A stretch of DNA of 53,030 nt from an uncultured Clostridia bacterium (GCA_944393135.1 CALXZC010000004.1:1-53030), one strand, 5' to 3'. Numbered from the stretch's first letter, positions 37,988 to 47,597 are shown. Made by a program: numbers and translations. The notes: a model not told the origin generated them from the letters alone.

Positions 37988-39950
37988 ATAATTCTTCATA
38001 ATTGTATTTTATATTTTTTCTATTTAATATTTCTTTTTCTCTATTTGTACAAGTTAATAATATTATTTGATGATTTTCAAATTTTTCATTTAAGTATTTT
38101 AAAATATTTTCTAATCTTTCCTCATCAAAATATGCAAATGCTTCATCTAATATTATTGGTAGATTTTCTTCTGATAAATCTTCTACCATTGATAATCTTA
38201 ATGACAAATATAATTGATCTATTGTACCTACACTTAATCGAGATGCTGGCATATACTCTCCGTTATGTAATTCTACTATTAATCCCTCTTCTTCATTAAA
38301 CCTAATATTATTATATTTGCCATTTGTTATCTCTGCAATATTTTCTGACAACGCTTTTGTAAACTTAGGGGTAACTATGTTTTTCATTTCTTCGTATGAT
38401 TTTGTTAAAACATCTTTTGCTAATTCAAAACTTTCATTTAATTTTTCTAAAGTTAACATTCTTTTTTTATTGTTAACTAATTCTTCTTCTATTTTTGATA
38501 GATTATCTAATTTTGGTTCTATATTTTTTTGGTCTAATTCCAATTTATGTAATTCTATATTTTGATTATTTAATTTACTTTGTATTTTTTCTATTTCAAA
38601 ATTAATGTCATCTAAATTAATTAAATTATTTATTTTATCATTTTCTAATTTTTCTAAATATTTATTTTTTATTTTTTCTTTTTCTAAATTAATTTTTAAA
38701 TTATAATTATTTTTAAAATTATTTAATTTATTTTCTATTTCTATATTATTATTTTCCAATAATTTTATTTGTTCATTTAAATTATTTATTTCTATATTTA
38801 TTTTATTAAATATTTCTTGCTCTTCTTCTTCCTTTAATTCTTTATTTTTTATTTTTTTATTTAATTTATTTTTTAAATAAATAGAAAAACTTATAACCGT
38901 TGGGACTGTAAGAAGAAAAATATAATTAAATATTTTATTTTTAATAAATATTAGTTGTAAAATATTTATTAAAATTATTAAAATATTTATTAAAATTATT
39001 TTTTTATTTAATTTATTTTTTTCTTTATTTATTTTATTATTATTTTTTATTTTATTAAAATTATTTTCTAAAATATTTTTATTATTATTTTTTATTTCAT
39101 TTATTTTATTTTTTATTAATTCTATTTTTTCATTATTTTCTTTTTTTATATTCTCTTGAATTTTTATTTTTTCTTTTTCTATTTTTTCTCTTTCGCTTAA
39201 TAGTTTTATTTCTTTTAATAAATTGTTTTCATTTTCTAATTTTATTATTTCATTTTTTAAATAATTTTTGTTTTCTTCTATGTTATATTTAAAATCCTCA
39301 TATTTAGATAATTCTTGTTTTTCATTTTCTAATTCTTCTATTTTTCTCATGGTTATATTTATTGGTTTTTCCCTAGACTTTGAGCTCCCAATTTCTTCTA
39401 ATTGTCTTTTTAATATTCTATCCATTGCTCTTTTGAATGATACATTATCTTCTCCTGTTCCTACTAAATTAGCTATTTTTTGTACTAACATACTTTGTTG
39501 TTTGTTTTCTAATTTTACTTCTTGTTGTCCTACTACCACTGTTGATAAAAATAGTCCCTCATCTACTTTTGTTTGTTCATAAAAGAATTCATTTCCTTTT
39601 GTTTTATCAATATTGAATTGTTTTGATATATCTTCTTTTCTTTCATTATAAATATTTGGATTTTTCTTTTTAAAGTCTCTATGAATTTCATATTTATTTT
39701 TATTATCTAACTCATATTCTATATTTCCTGAAAATTCTTCACTTTCCCATGGTAAATATCTTTCATAATCTGAATATTCTTTTCCATTTTTATTTTTAGA
39801 TATTCCATAAAAACTATTTATAATAAATTTTAAAATTGTAGATTTTCCTGCCTCATTTTTTCCATAGATTATATTTATTCCATTTCCCAAATTTATTTCT
39901 TTATTTTTTAATTTTCCATAAGAATTTATTTTTATTTTATTAATTTTCAA
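37986..39950 (-). CDS. SMC/SbcC-like ATPase with membrane hairpin (YhaN type)
   Basis: The 654-residue protein has an ABC-type SMC head split by a long coiled coil. Walker A is GKNEAGKST near residue 33, the signature is SRLSVGTIDQLYLSLR near 560, and Walker B is LPIILDEAFAYFD. Two hydrophobic helices sit inside the coiled coil at about residues 328-368, a feature of YhaN that would place it at the membrane. The middle is almost entirely Asn, Lys, Glu and Ile, reflecting AT-driven composition. It follows the YhaO-type nuclease by ten bases and is probably its partner in DNA end processing. It starts at TTG after GAGGTGGAG. Confidence 0.88.
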   Translation of the reverse strand: MKINKIKINSYGKLKNKEINLGNGINIIYGKNEAGKSTILKFIINSFYGISKNKNGKEYSDYERYLPWESEEFSGNIEYELDNKNKYEIHRDFKKKNPNIYNERKEDISKQFNIDKTKGNEFFYEQTKVDEGLFLSTVVVGQQEVKLENKQQSMLVQKIANLVGTGEDNVSFKRAMDRILKRQLEEIGSSKSREKPINITMRKIEELENEKQELSKYEDFKYNIEENKNYLKNEIIKLENENNLLKEIKLLSEREKIEKEKIKIQENIKKENNEKIELIKNKINEIKNNNKNILENNFNKIKNNNKINKEKNKLNKKIILINILIILINILQLIFIKNKIFNYIFLLTVPTVISFSIYLKNKLNKKIKNKELKEEEEQEIFNKINIEINNLNEQIKLLENNNIEIENKLNNFKNNYNLKINLEKEKIKNKYLEKLENDKINNLINLDDINFEIEKIQSKLNNQNIELHKLELDQKNIEPKLDNLSKIEEELVNNKKRMLTLEKLNESFELAKDVLTKSYEEMKNIVTPKFTKALSENIAEITNGKYNNIRFNEEEGLIVELHNGEYMPASRLSVGTIDQLYLSLRLSMVEDLSEENLPIILDEAFAYFDEERLENILKYLNEKFENHQIILLTCTNREKEILNRKNIKYNYEEL

Positions 39951-39960
39951 AACTCCACCT

Positions 39961-41040
39961 CTATTCTAATGCTTCTAATCCTATTTCAATGGCCTTTTCT
40001 ATTATTTGTTTTTTCTCTAAATTATTTTCATTTTCTAATTCTTTTAACATTTCTTTTGTAAATATTCCTCTTAATGTACTTTCATTTGCTATCTTTTCTA
40101 AATCTTTTGCTATTTTTGTTTCGTCTTTTACTTTTATAATTCTATCGTTTTGTATAAATTTTATAATATCGTATACATTGATTTCAAAATTTCTTCCTCC
40201 TGTTAATACTATTTCAACATAAGTATTTTCTTCTATATTTAATTCATTTATAGTTTCAATTAATTCTTCTTTTGAATATATGTTATCCACTTTTAATTCT
40301 CTGATTGTGAATTCTTTTTCATCTAGTGGAATAAATTCTAATCTTAATTCTTGGTCAAAATTTCCTACTATCATCCCATGTTTTCCAGTTTCATCAAATC
40401 CTAGAGAAATAGTAGAGCCTGGATATAATATTTTTTGGTTTTCTTTTTCGTCATAATTCGTTTTATGTATGTGCCCTAACGCTACATAATCAAATCCTTT
40501 TTCTATTAAATCTCTTTTTAATATAGGATTATATGGCTTATCATCTTTTTTCGCTCCATCTAAATTTCCATGTATGACTAAGATATTGGGCTTTCTATTT
40601 TCTTCTACTTTAATTGTTTCAATTCCACAATTATTACAATAAAAATCATCAAAACTATACCCATAAATGTTACAATCTTTTTCTTCTATTTTTTCTATAT
40701 AAGAATTAAATATTTTTACATTTTCATTCCATTCAAATTTATTGTAATATGAATTTTTTACTCTTGGGTCATGATTTCCAGCTGCTATGAATATTTTTGT
40801 ATTAGCAATTTCTTTGAATAAATTATTTAGATATTCAATACTAGATTGCTTTATATATTTATGCTCATATAAATCTCCAGAAATAAATAAATATTCCACA
40901 TTATTTTCTTTAATATATTCTATTATTTTTTTTAAGATTTTTCTTTGCTCTAATCTTCTTAAATCTCCCATTATATCTTTATCTGATAGATTAAAAAACG
41001 CATTATCTAAGTGCATATCTGCTATATGTACGAATTTCAT
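39961..41040 (-). CDS. DNA repair exonuclease, SbcD/YhaO type
   Basis: The 359-residue protein is a Mre11/SbcD-family phosphoesterase. The metal blocks are HIADMHLDN at the start, ISGDLYEH, AAGNHDPR, VIHGNLDG and LGHIHKTNY. The C-terminal capping domain (EFTIRELKVDN onwards) ends in a helical region that should bind the coiled coil of the ATPase. The pair with the membrane-bound YhaN-like ATPase matches Bacillus YhaO-YhaN. GAGGTG precedes the ATG. It faces away from the plus-strand DUF4143 gene. Confidence 0.9.
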   Translation of the reverse strand: MKFVHIADMHLDNAFFNLSDKDIMGDLRRLEQRKILKKIIEYIKENNVEYLFISGDLYEHKYIKQSSIEYLNNLFKEIANTKIFIAAGNHDPRVKNSYYNKFEWNENVKIFNSYIEKIEEKDCNIYGYSFDDFYCNNCGIETIKVEENRKPNILVIHGNLDGAKKDDKPYNPILKRDLIEKGFDYVALGHIHKTNYDEKENQKILYPGSTISLGFDETGKHGMIVGNFDQELRLEFIPLDEKEFTIRELKVDNIYSKEELIETINELNIEENTYVEIVLTGGRNFEINVYDIIKFIQNDRIIKVKDETKIAKDLEKIANESTLRGIFTKEMLKELENENNLEKKQIIEKAIEIGLEALE

Positions 41041-41164
41041 TTCTTCACCTCACTACTTTTTAATTTTACTATAAATAAAAATTTTTTACAAGTAATTTTG
41101 CGAATATTTTTTCGTTATTTTTATTAATTCGGAATTTAATTTTTGTAAATAAAATATAAATTCG

Positions 41165-41215
41165 TTGACAAAATTTATTTTTTGACTATAATAATATTAA
41201 ATATTATTATAGTCA
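41165..41215 (+). promoter_or_regulatory. Promoter with 33-base palindrome for the plus-strand DUF4143 gene
   Basis: TTGACA (41165-41170), 16 bases, TATAAT (41187-41192). A perfect inverted repeat with 16-base arms, 41183-41198 and 41200-41215, one base apart, contains the -10 and reaches the ribosome site. It is a strong candidate autoregulatory operator. Confidence 0.7.
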
Positions 41216-41227
41216 TGGAGGCGAGTT

Positions 41228-42445
41228 ATGAAATATTTTAAGAGGTTAGCTGAAGATGTAATTCATAAGTAAGAAAAAATGTTTAAAGCTATACTAGTGA
41301 CTGGTGCTAGACAAGTTGGAAAAACAACTATGTTAAAAAGCATAAAACCAGATATCCATTATATAACATTAGATGATATGATTTTAAATCAATCAGCAGT
41401 AGAAGATCCAGAATTATTTTTAAAAGCAAACAAACCACCTATTATAATTGATGAAATACAATATGCTCCAAATTTATTAAGATATATAAAAATTTCAGTA
41501 GATAACAGTGAAAAAAAAGCATTGTACTATTTGACTGGTTCTCGACAATTTAATTTAATGAACGATGTTAGCGAAAGTTTAGCAGGAAGAGTTGGCATTT
41601 TAAACTTGCTAGGATTAAGCCTTAGAGAAATAAAAGAAGTTAATTTCAATGAACCTTTTATTCCTACAAAAGCTTATTTAAATAAAAGAAAAGAATATAT
41701 CAAAGATGTTTCTTATGATGAGGTTTGGGATATTATTTACAAAGGTTCAATGCCTGCTTTATATCAAGAAGAAAGTGATATTGAAATGTTTTATGCAATG
41801 TATGTAAGCACATATATCGAAAGAGATGTAAGAAGTTTAACACAAGTAGGAAATACTCTTAGCTTTTTAAAATTTATGACGGCTCTAGCAAGTAGAATTG
41901 GACAATTATTAAATCTAAATAGTATTGCAAATGAAGTTGGAATAACAATCCCTACTGCTCAAAGATGGTTATCTATTTTGGTTGCTTCTAACATAGTATA
42001 CATACTTGAACCATATTATAATAACATTCTGAAAAGAGCAATAAAAACACCTAAAATATATTTCTTTGATACTGGATTAGCTGCTTATTTAACTAAATGG
42101 ACATCTAGTAAAGTATTAGAAGCTGGAATAATGTCAGGAAATTTTTTTGAAAATTACGTAATAGTAGAAATCATTAAAAGTTATTATAATAGTGGTGAAC
42201 TACGACCACCTGTATATTTTTACAGGGATAAAGAAAAGCGTGAAATAGATTTAATAATTGAACAAAATGGCAAATTATATCCAATAAAGATTAAAAAAAC
42301 AGCAAAACCATCTAAAGATATGATTGAAAACTTTAAGATATTAGAAACAATAGGAGATACTAGTGAAGGTGCAATTATATGTATGTATGATAATATAATT
42401 GATTTAGATGAAAAAAATAAAGTAATTCCATATAAATATTTATAG
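41228..42445 (+). pseudogene. DUF4143 AAA ATPase with early nonsense codon
   Basis: The expected start is ATG 41228, seven bases after GGAGG, reading MKYFKRLAEDVIHK. Codon 15 is TAA (41270-41272), after which the same frame continues as EKMFKAILVTGARQVGKTTML and the rest of a normal ATPase. Walker A is GARQVGKTT, Walker B IIIDEIQ, then LTGSRQ, and the C-terminal DUF4143 nuclease-like motif. There the usual PIE(I/V)K is PIKIKK, so the acidic residue is lost. Restart at ATG 41279 is possible but no good ribosome site precedes it. With a nonsense codon and a lost motif residue, the gene is probably decaying. Confidence 0.65.
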
Positions 42446-42458
42446 AAAGTAAATTAAT

Positions 42459-42492
42459 AAAAGTTAGGAATTGTTAGTTATTCCTAACTTTT
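42459..42492 (+). terminator. Terminator of the plus-strand DUF4143 gene
   Basis: AAAAGTTAGGAAT pairs with ATTCCTAACTTTT around 8 bases. It lies 13 bases after the gene's stop. Confidence 0.78.
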
Positions 42493-42514
42493 AGTTATTG
42501 TTATGCTTTGATAG

Positions 42515-42549
42515 ATGAGACAATTATTGCCCGTCCCCATTTGTCTCAT
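42515..42549 (-). repeat. Dispersed GGGACGG palindromic repeat, copy 4
   Basis: On minus it begins ATGAGACAAATGGGGACGGG and ends AATTGTCTCAT. The last seven or eight residues (ETNGDGQ) and the stop of the coupling protein are coded by the element, so it is inserted in or fused with the gene's 3' end. Confidence 0.85.
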
Positions 42550-44564
42550 CTATTGGTCCGAATAATTCATCAAATTTTGCTTCTAGCTCTTTTTGTAAGT
42601 CATATTCTTCATCTTCGTCTTGAGGTAATATTGGTGCATCATTAAAGCTTTTTAAGTTTAATGGTTCTATTTTTTGTTCTTCTTTTTTTATTTCTTTTTC
42701 TTGATTATTTGTTTCTTCTTTATTCGTTTCCTCTTTGTTGGTTTCTGGCTCTTCTTCAAATAAATCGTCTAGAGATTCTACTTTTAAATCTTGTTTCTTT
42801 TCTTCTTCTTTTTCTTCTACATAAGGATTGTATGGATTGTATTTTCTCCATGTTCCTCTATTTATTTCTCCTATATCGTTATGGCTAATTGCTTCTTTTT
42901 CTAAGTCTTTTATCATTGGGTGTTTGAAATAGTAATATTTTTGTGCTTTTATTGGTTTTATTCCTTTTTCAAATATGATACATAAGTCATTGTCTAGTCT
43001 ACGTAGTTCGTCTGGTGTCATTAATGCTCTTGCCATTACTTGGTCTGATACTGATTTTCCTGTTTTCCAGTTCTGTCTATCTCTATTTACTGATATGCTG
43101 TCTCTTTCTATTGTTTTTTCTCCTAATGCTTTTGAGAAATATTCTACTGTTTTATATGAGTTACTTCCTAAGAATACATGTGTGTCACAGTTTCCCATGA
43201 TTGTTTCGTATGATTTTTCATAAATTGCTTCTAATTGGTCTAAGTTTTGTAAAATTACACTAAATGATATTTTTCTGCTTCTTGATGTTGATATTTTTTG
43301 GTCGAAGTCTGGTATTTGACCTATGTTTGCAAACTCATCTAGTATAAAGAATGTTGGTATTTTTAATTCTCCGTTTGGTTGTTGCCCTGCAAAGTCATAT
43401 AATTGGTCTATCATTTGTGAGAAGAATATTGTTAATATAAAGTTATATGCTGTGTGTGTATCTGGTGATATTACATATACTGCTGTTTTTTTAGAACCTA
43501 TTTCTTCAAAGTCTATTGTGTCTGTTGATGTTAATTCTGCTATTTCTTTTGAGTCAAATTTTCCTAGTTTTGATTGCAAGGTACTTAATATTGAACTATA
43601 TGTTTTTTCTGGTGCGATTTCTATAGATTTATAGTTCATTCTTGCTGGATGGTCATATGGAAGTTGTCCCATGAGTTCTGATAGTAAGTTATTTCCGCCC
43701 TTATTGTTTGCTGCTCTTACTAATTCTGCACAACTTGCCAAGTTTTGTTCTTCTTCTGGTCTTGTTGCTATTAAATAATATATTAATGCTTTTAATAACA
43801 TTTCTGCTGAGTCATCCCAAAATGGATCTGTTCCTGAACCTTCACTTTTTTGTCCTTTTACTATTGTTTGTGCAATTATATCTACATCTCTTTCAGATGA
43901 TATATGCATTAGCGGATTGTATCCATCACTATATTGTGGTCTTACTAAGTTTAATATTTTGATATTATATCCTTTTGATTTTAAATATCCTGCTGTTTTA
44001 TCGTATATTTCGCCTTTTGGGTCTGTAAATACATATGAACCTAAACATTGGTATGCATTTGGTATTGAGTATGATGCTGATTTACCAGACCCTGATCCGT
44101 CCAACTACTAGAACGTTTATGTTTCCTCTTTTATCTAATGGGAGGTAATTATCTTCTGCAAGTATTATTCCTTTATTTTTGTTTAATACTGTATATTGTT
44201 CTCCTTTTTGGCTCCAGTCACTAGATCCATGTTCTATATCTGAATATTCATTTTTGGGTGCTGACCTTACAAATCCTATAAAGAAAAATATTGTATATAT
44301 TACTGTTACTACTAATAGTGTTGATACAAAATTTTCTCCTGCTCCTTCTGCAAATACTTTTCCAAATGTTCCAAATGGATTTATTATTGATGTTCCAAAT
44401 GTTGTTATAAATACTTGTAAATTAAATTCACCATCTAGTTCTGCAACATGTGCACTATAACTAAATGGCGAAACAAATACTATGGCTATTGCAACCCATA
44501 GTATTGCATATACTATAAAATATTTTCTATTTCTTCTAATAGCTCCTTCGATTTTATAATTCAT
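42524..44564 (-). CDS. VirD4/TraG-type coupling ATPase, needs a +1 shift at a CGG codon
   Basis: Type IV coupling proteins pump DNA or proteins into a conjugation-like channel. The N terminus has two membrane helices (about 15-35 and 82-100). Codons 150-155 give NVLVVG and codon 156 is CGG; the zero frame stops six codons later. Skipping the C gives GSGSGKSASYSIPNAY, completing the P-loop (GGSGSGKS), then FTDPKGEIYDKT, Walker B-like FFILDEFANIGQIPDFD and SVILQNLDQLEAIY. In total it has about 679 residues with a long acidic, low-complexity tail. No relaxase or channel genes are nearby, so this is an orphan or uses parts encoded elsewhere. The last codons lie in the dispersed repeat. Confidence 0.9.
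44097..44099 (-). other. CGG frameshift site 6 (coupling protein P-loop)
   Basis: The zero-frame codons are GGA CGG ATC. Skipping the C gives GGA GGA TCA and the intact Walker A motif. Confidence 0.88.
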
Positions 44565-44587
44565 TCTATAACACCTACTCTTTAGTT

Positions 44588-44845
44588 CTATCTTGTTTCT
44601 TCGTCTCTTGATTTTGGTTTTCCACCGTTTTCTGCTTTTATTGTCATTCCTAATTCTAACTCTGTACTTACTACTTCTCTTTGTACAGAATTTGGTGTAA
44701 CTGTCATAGCATTTTTCTTTGTTGCTTTTTCTTCGTTTCCTTTGAATATTTGTTTCATATGTACACCATTAATTGTAAAGCTATCGTTTATTCCTGCTGG
44801 TCCTTCAATATATTCTTTTTTACCCGTCAATTTTTTCTCTGACAT
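44588..44845 (-). CDS. Small hydrophilic protein upstream of the coupling ATPase
   Basis: The 85-residue protein is hydrophilic, without signal or membrane segment (GPAGINDSFTINGVHMKQIF in the middle). I do not recognise it. GGGAGG precedes the ATG, and the gene is 23 bases from the coupling protein and 15 from the gene upstream, so the three probably form one operon. A role as accessory to the coupling protein is suggested only by position. Confidence 0.6.
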   Translation of the reverse strand: MSEKKLTGKKEYIEGPAGINDSFTINGVHMKQIFKGNEEKATKKNAMTVTPNSVQREVVSTELELGMTIKAENGGKPKSRDEETR

Positions 44846-44860
44846 TGTTTTTCCTCCCTA

Positions 44861-45373
44861 TTATTCTCTTATTTCAAACGCAAAATAAGATTTATATGGT
44901 TTTAATTTACATTTTCCTTTTACTTCATTTGTTTTTTCATCAAAATAAAGCACTGGCTTTATTTCTTCTGTTGTTTCTGGATCTATAATTGATATTGGTC
45001 TTTTTAAGTTTGGTGTGTATTGAAATTCTTTATATTCCATTGGCTCTTCTGAATAAATTACATCAAACTTAAATGATGTTGGTTTTTTTGTTATTTTGAC
45101 TTCATCACCAAGCAAAATACCATTATTAATAATTACTTTATCTTCTCCAAATGATAAAATAACTAATTGATTTCCTTCTTTTTGTGGGTCCTCCACATAA
45201 AATGTTTTTTTATTATATTTTCCTACTATTTCCTCGGTAAAATCAAGTTTTTCAACTGTATATTTAGGATATTCGGTCCAGTATTCTTTTTTAGTCTTAT
45301 ATACTTCATAAATTACAGTTTTTACACCTTCTGGATCTGTTATACTAAAATGTTTTCCTTGTATAGCATCCAT
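44861..45373 (-). CDS. Uncharacterised beta-rich protein, first gene of the coupling operon
   Basis: The 170-residue protein is soluble, with repeated beta-strand-like stretches (KHFSITDPEGVKTVIYEVY, KKTFYVEDPQKEGNQLVIL and SFKFDVIYSEEPMEY). It has no catalytic motif that I can identify. GAGGTG precedes the ATG. It lies first in the three-gene run with the 85-residue protein and the coupling ATPase. Family unknown; a structural or substrate-adaptor role would fit but is a guess. Confidence 0.6.
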   Translation of the reverse strand: MDAIQGKHFSITDPEGVKTVIYEVYKTKKEYWTEYPKYTVEKLDFTEEIVGKYNKKTFYVEDPQKEGNQLVILSFGEDKVIINNGILLGDEVKITKKPTSFKFDVIYSEEPMEYKEFQYTPNLKRPISIIDPETTEEIKPVLYFDEKTNEVKGKCKLKPYKSYFAFEIRE

Positions 45374-45490
45374 TTTTTACACCTCACTCCTATGTTCTAA
45401 TCCATAGCTTATCATTTGTTAAACACTATATAAATTATAGCGGAAAATCAAGCTTTTGTCAATATTAAATTTATGTAAAGTTTGTTTGTC

Positions 45491-46363
45491 CTAAGCTCTT
45501 GGATTGAATTTTGATATTTTTTCTAATTTTTGGTATACATTTCTTTCTTCTTCTGTTAGATGTTTTGGAACAACTATCTTTACTTCTGCAACTAAATCTC
45601 CTCTTTTTTCATTGTCTATATAGTATCCTTTATTTGGTATACGTATTTTTTCTCCACTTTCTATTCCTTCTGGTACATATATATTTGTTTCATCATCTAT
45701 TGCTTTTACAGTTGTTCTTGTTCCTAGAGCTGCTTCCCATGGTGTTAATAATAAATATGTATATAAATCAAATCCTTCTAATTTAAATTTTTGGTCTCCT
45801 TCTATATTTATTTTGATTAATAAATCTCCGTTTTTTCCACCATATTTTCCAGTTTTTCCTTGACCTATTAATCTTATTTTTTCTCCATTTCTAATTCCTT
45901 TTGGTATTTTTACTGTATATGTTTTGGTTTGTCCTTCTACTGTTTTTAATACAATCTGTTTTTCTAGACCATAAAATGCATCATAGATATTAACATTTAT
46001 TTCTGTTTCTACATTTTCTCCTTTTATAGGATTTTTCTTTATTTTTTCGTCTGTTCCTGTATTTTCTATATTTCCTAAGAATATGTTAAATATTGCCCCT
46101 TTTTGTGATTTATCTGAAAATGCTTTTTTCCCTTTTCCAAATTTTGCATTCCACATTCTATCATATTTTCTTTTTGATGATGGTACTGATAGAATTTTAT
46201 ATGCTTCGTTTATATCTTTTATTTTTTCTTCTGCTAAATTATCTCCTATGTTTAAATCTGGATGATATTTTTTTGCAGCTTGTCTATATGCTTGCCTTAT
46301 TTCATCTATTGAAACATGGCTTGTTTCTAAATCTAATATTTTGTAATAATTTTTAACAACCAT
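45491..46363 (-). CDS. DnaJ/CbpA-type J-domain co-chaperone
   Basis: The protein has about 290 residues. A J domain with HPD at residues 34-36 (KKYHPDLNIGDN) is followed by a Gly/Lys linker and two C-terminal substrate-binding domains (TEINVNIYDAFYGLEKQI; VKIPKGIRNGEKIRLIGQG; PWEAALGTRTTVKAIDDE; GDLVAEVKIVVP). The cysteine-rich zinc domain of DnaJ is absent, so it is CbpA/DjlA-like rather than the main DnaJ. It should stimulate DnaK ATP hydrolysis. ATG 46363 has GGGAGG at good distance. It is upstream of the coupling operon but 117 bases away. Confidence 0.9.
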   Translation of the reverse strand: MVVKNYYKILDLETSHVSIDEIRQAYRQAAKKYHPDLNIGDNLAEEKIKDINEAYKILSVPSSKRKYDRMWNAKFGKGKKAFSDKSQKGAIFNIFLGNIENTGTDEKIKKNPIKGENVETEINVNIYDAFYGLEKQIVLKTVEGQTKTYTVKIPKGIRNGEKIRLIGQGKTGKYGGKNGDLLIKINIEGDQKFKLEGFDLYTYLLLTPWEAALGTRTTVKAIDDETNIYVPEGIESGEKIRIPNKGYYIDNEKRGDLVAEVKIVVPKHLTEEERNVYQKLEKISKFNPRA

Positions 46364-46616
46364 TTTTAACATCCTCCCAAAAGTTTGGTAAGCTTATTTT
46401 ATCACATTATATTTCAAAAATCTACATATTTTTTGATTTTCATCTTCCTTTTTTAGTACATTATTATTTAATTAAAACAGAAGGTTTTTAGGTTTAAATA
46501 TCTTTTTAACATACTTTATTCATATATTAACAAAACTTTATACAAATGGCTTGTTTTAGATATGTTTTTGCCTATTAATTTATAGAATTTTTTCTAATCA
46601 CTTATTTACTTTTATC

Positions 46617-46883
46617 TTAAATTATTTTTATATTTTTTATTTCTATATTTCCTACTGTATTAATTAATCCTTCTATAAATATATTGTAATTTTTATCTAA
46701 TTTTTGATAACAAAAATCAGCAATAGAATTATAAGCAATTATGGAGATTTTGCTTTTGTTTAGTAATTCTATATTAAATCTTGCAACTGTTATTTTTTCT
46801 TTGTTAAAATATTTTTTATTTCCTATTACAAAATCATATTTTATTTCACTTATTATTTTCCCTATTAAAAAACATATATTCAT
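46617..46883 (-). CDS. Small SSB-like (OB-fold) protein
   Basis: The product is 88 residues from ATG 46883, with AAAAGGAG nearby. The pattern MNICFLIGKIISEI, then ITVARFNIEL and ISIIAYNSIADFCYQKL, then IFIEGLINTVG follows the five-strand order of single-strand DNA-binding OB folds in a shortened form. The usual C-terminal acidic tail of SSB is missing. It may be a dedicated DNA-binding partner of the nearby retroelement or an unrelated chromosomal gene; the similarity is by pattern only. A 12-bp inverted repeat lies 50-100 bases upstream of the start. The 253 bases between it and the DnaJ gene show only AT tracts. Confidence 0.5.
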   Translation of the reverse strand: MNICFLIGKIISEIKYDFVIGNKKYFNKEKITVARFNIELLNKSKISIIAYNSIADFCYQKLDKNYNIFIEGLINTVGNIEIKNIKII

Positions 46884-46931
46884 TTCTTCATTTCTCCTTT
46901 TATAATTTTTTCCAATTACTTTTACTATAGT

Positions 46932-46980
46932 TAAAATAGGTATATTCAAAATAATACTATTTCTACTAATACCTATTTTA
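46932..46980. repeat. 12-bp inverted repeat between the DGR and the OB-fold gene
   Basis: TAAAATAGGTAT (46932-46943) and ATACCTATTTTA (46969-46980) are perfect complements with a 25-base loop. It could end the DGR transcript or act as an operator for the OB-fold gene. Confidence 0.6.
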
Positions 46981-47080
46981 TTAATTCATTTTTACCTAAA
47001 TTAGGAAGGAACAAACCTCTTTAATACTAATACTTTTATTGTATATATTCCGTAAAATATATAATCTAAAAATGTATTAG

Positions 47081-47205
47081 AGTGTGAAACGGAAAGAATT
47101 GTTGTCGTTAGCTGTCCCATTGTTGTTGTTACGGTAAGAAGCCGAATTGCTGTTGTTGTAATTGCCACCCCTTCTGACGAACGGATTGTTCGTATTGTAA
47201 GAGTT
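47081..47205 (-). repeat. DGR template repeat (TR)
   Basis: This 125-base repeat lies 12 bases after the RT stop codon. It matches the variable repeat at 51164-51291. In the frame of the variable protein it is rich in AAC/AAT codons (RNNNN, NDNN), the standard DGR design in which adenines are the mutable sites. All 19 substitutions between the two repeats are at TR adenines; no other TR base is changed. The end TTCCGTTTCACACT is identical in both and should contain the homing initiation site. Confidence 0.95.
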
Positions 47206-47217
47206 TCCGGTTTGTCC

Positions 47218-47558
47218 CTAATTTCTATAAAATAATTTATTTTCTAAATTCCATGTGTTGGCTATTTTTATATATCCAATATGTCCTGCTAAATATTTTT
47301 TTGCTTCAACACTTGATATTTCACCTAACTTCACCAGATATTTTAACTTTTTTATTTTTTTCTTTAATTTTCTTTTTCCTTTATCACGCAATTTTAGTCT
47401 ATTTTCATTTATTTTATAACCACAAAAATTTACCCCTTGTTTTGATTTAAATATTTGTGTTTTTTTATTCAATGAAAGACCTAATTTACAAGAAAGGAAT
47501 TCTTTTATACAAGATAAACATTTTTTAGCTTCTTCTTTACTAGAAACCATTAAAATGA
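47218..47558 (-). CDS. DGR reverse transcriptase, 3' exon
   Basis: After intron removal this exon continues the RT from the catalytic aspartates: YMDD joins FILMVSSKEEAKKC, then LGLSLNKKTQIFKSKQGV (motif D/E) and NFCGYKI, with a basic thumb region (KRKLKKKIKKLK). It supplies 113 residues, making a full RT of about 336. On its own it would be an ORF that opens inside the intron end at 47571. The template repeat follows directly. Confidence 0.9.
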
Positions 47559-47597
47559 AGTGAGTAGGCAAGAGGAACCTCCCCTCAAGCCTCTCTC

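Noticed and set aside
38600..39250. Extreme Asn/Lys/Ile-rich part of the YhaN-like ATPase as foreign or junk sequence
   Set aside because: It is the coiled-coil region, where AT pressure acts freely; both head halves and all motifs are intact and in frame.
47218..47571. Separate small gene starting in the intron end (TTG at 47571)
   Set aside because: The first four codons are intron domain VI; the rest is the DGR RT 3' exon, which continues exactly from YMDD after splicing.
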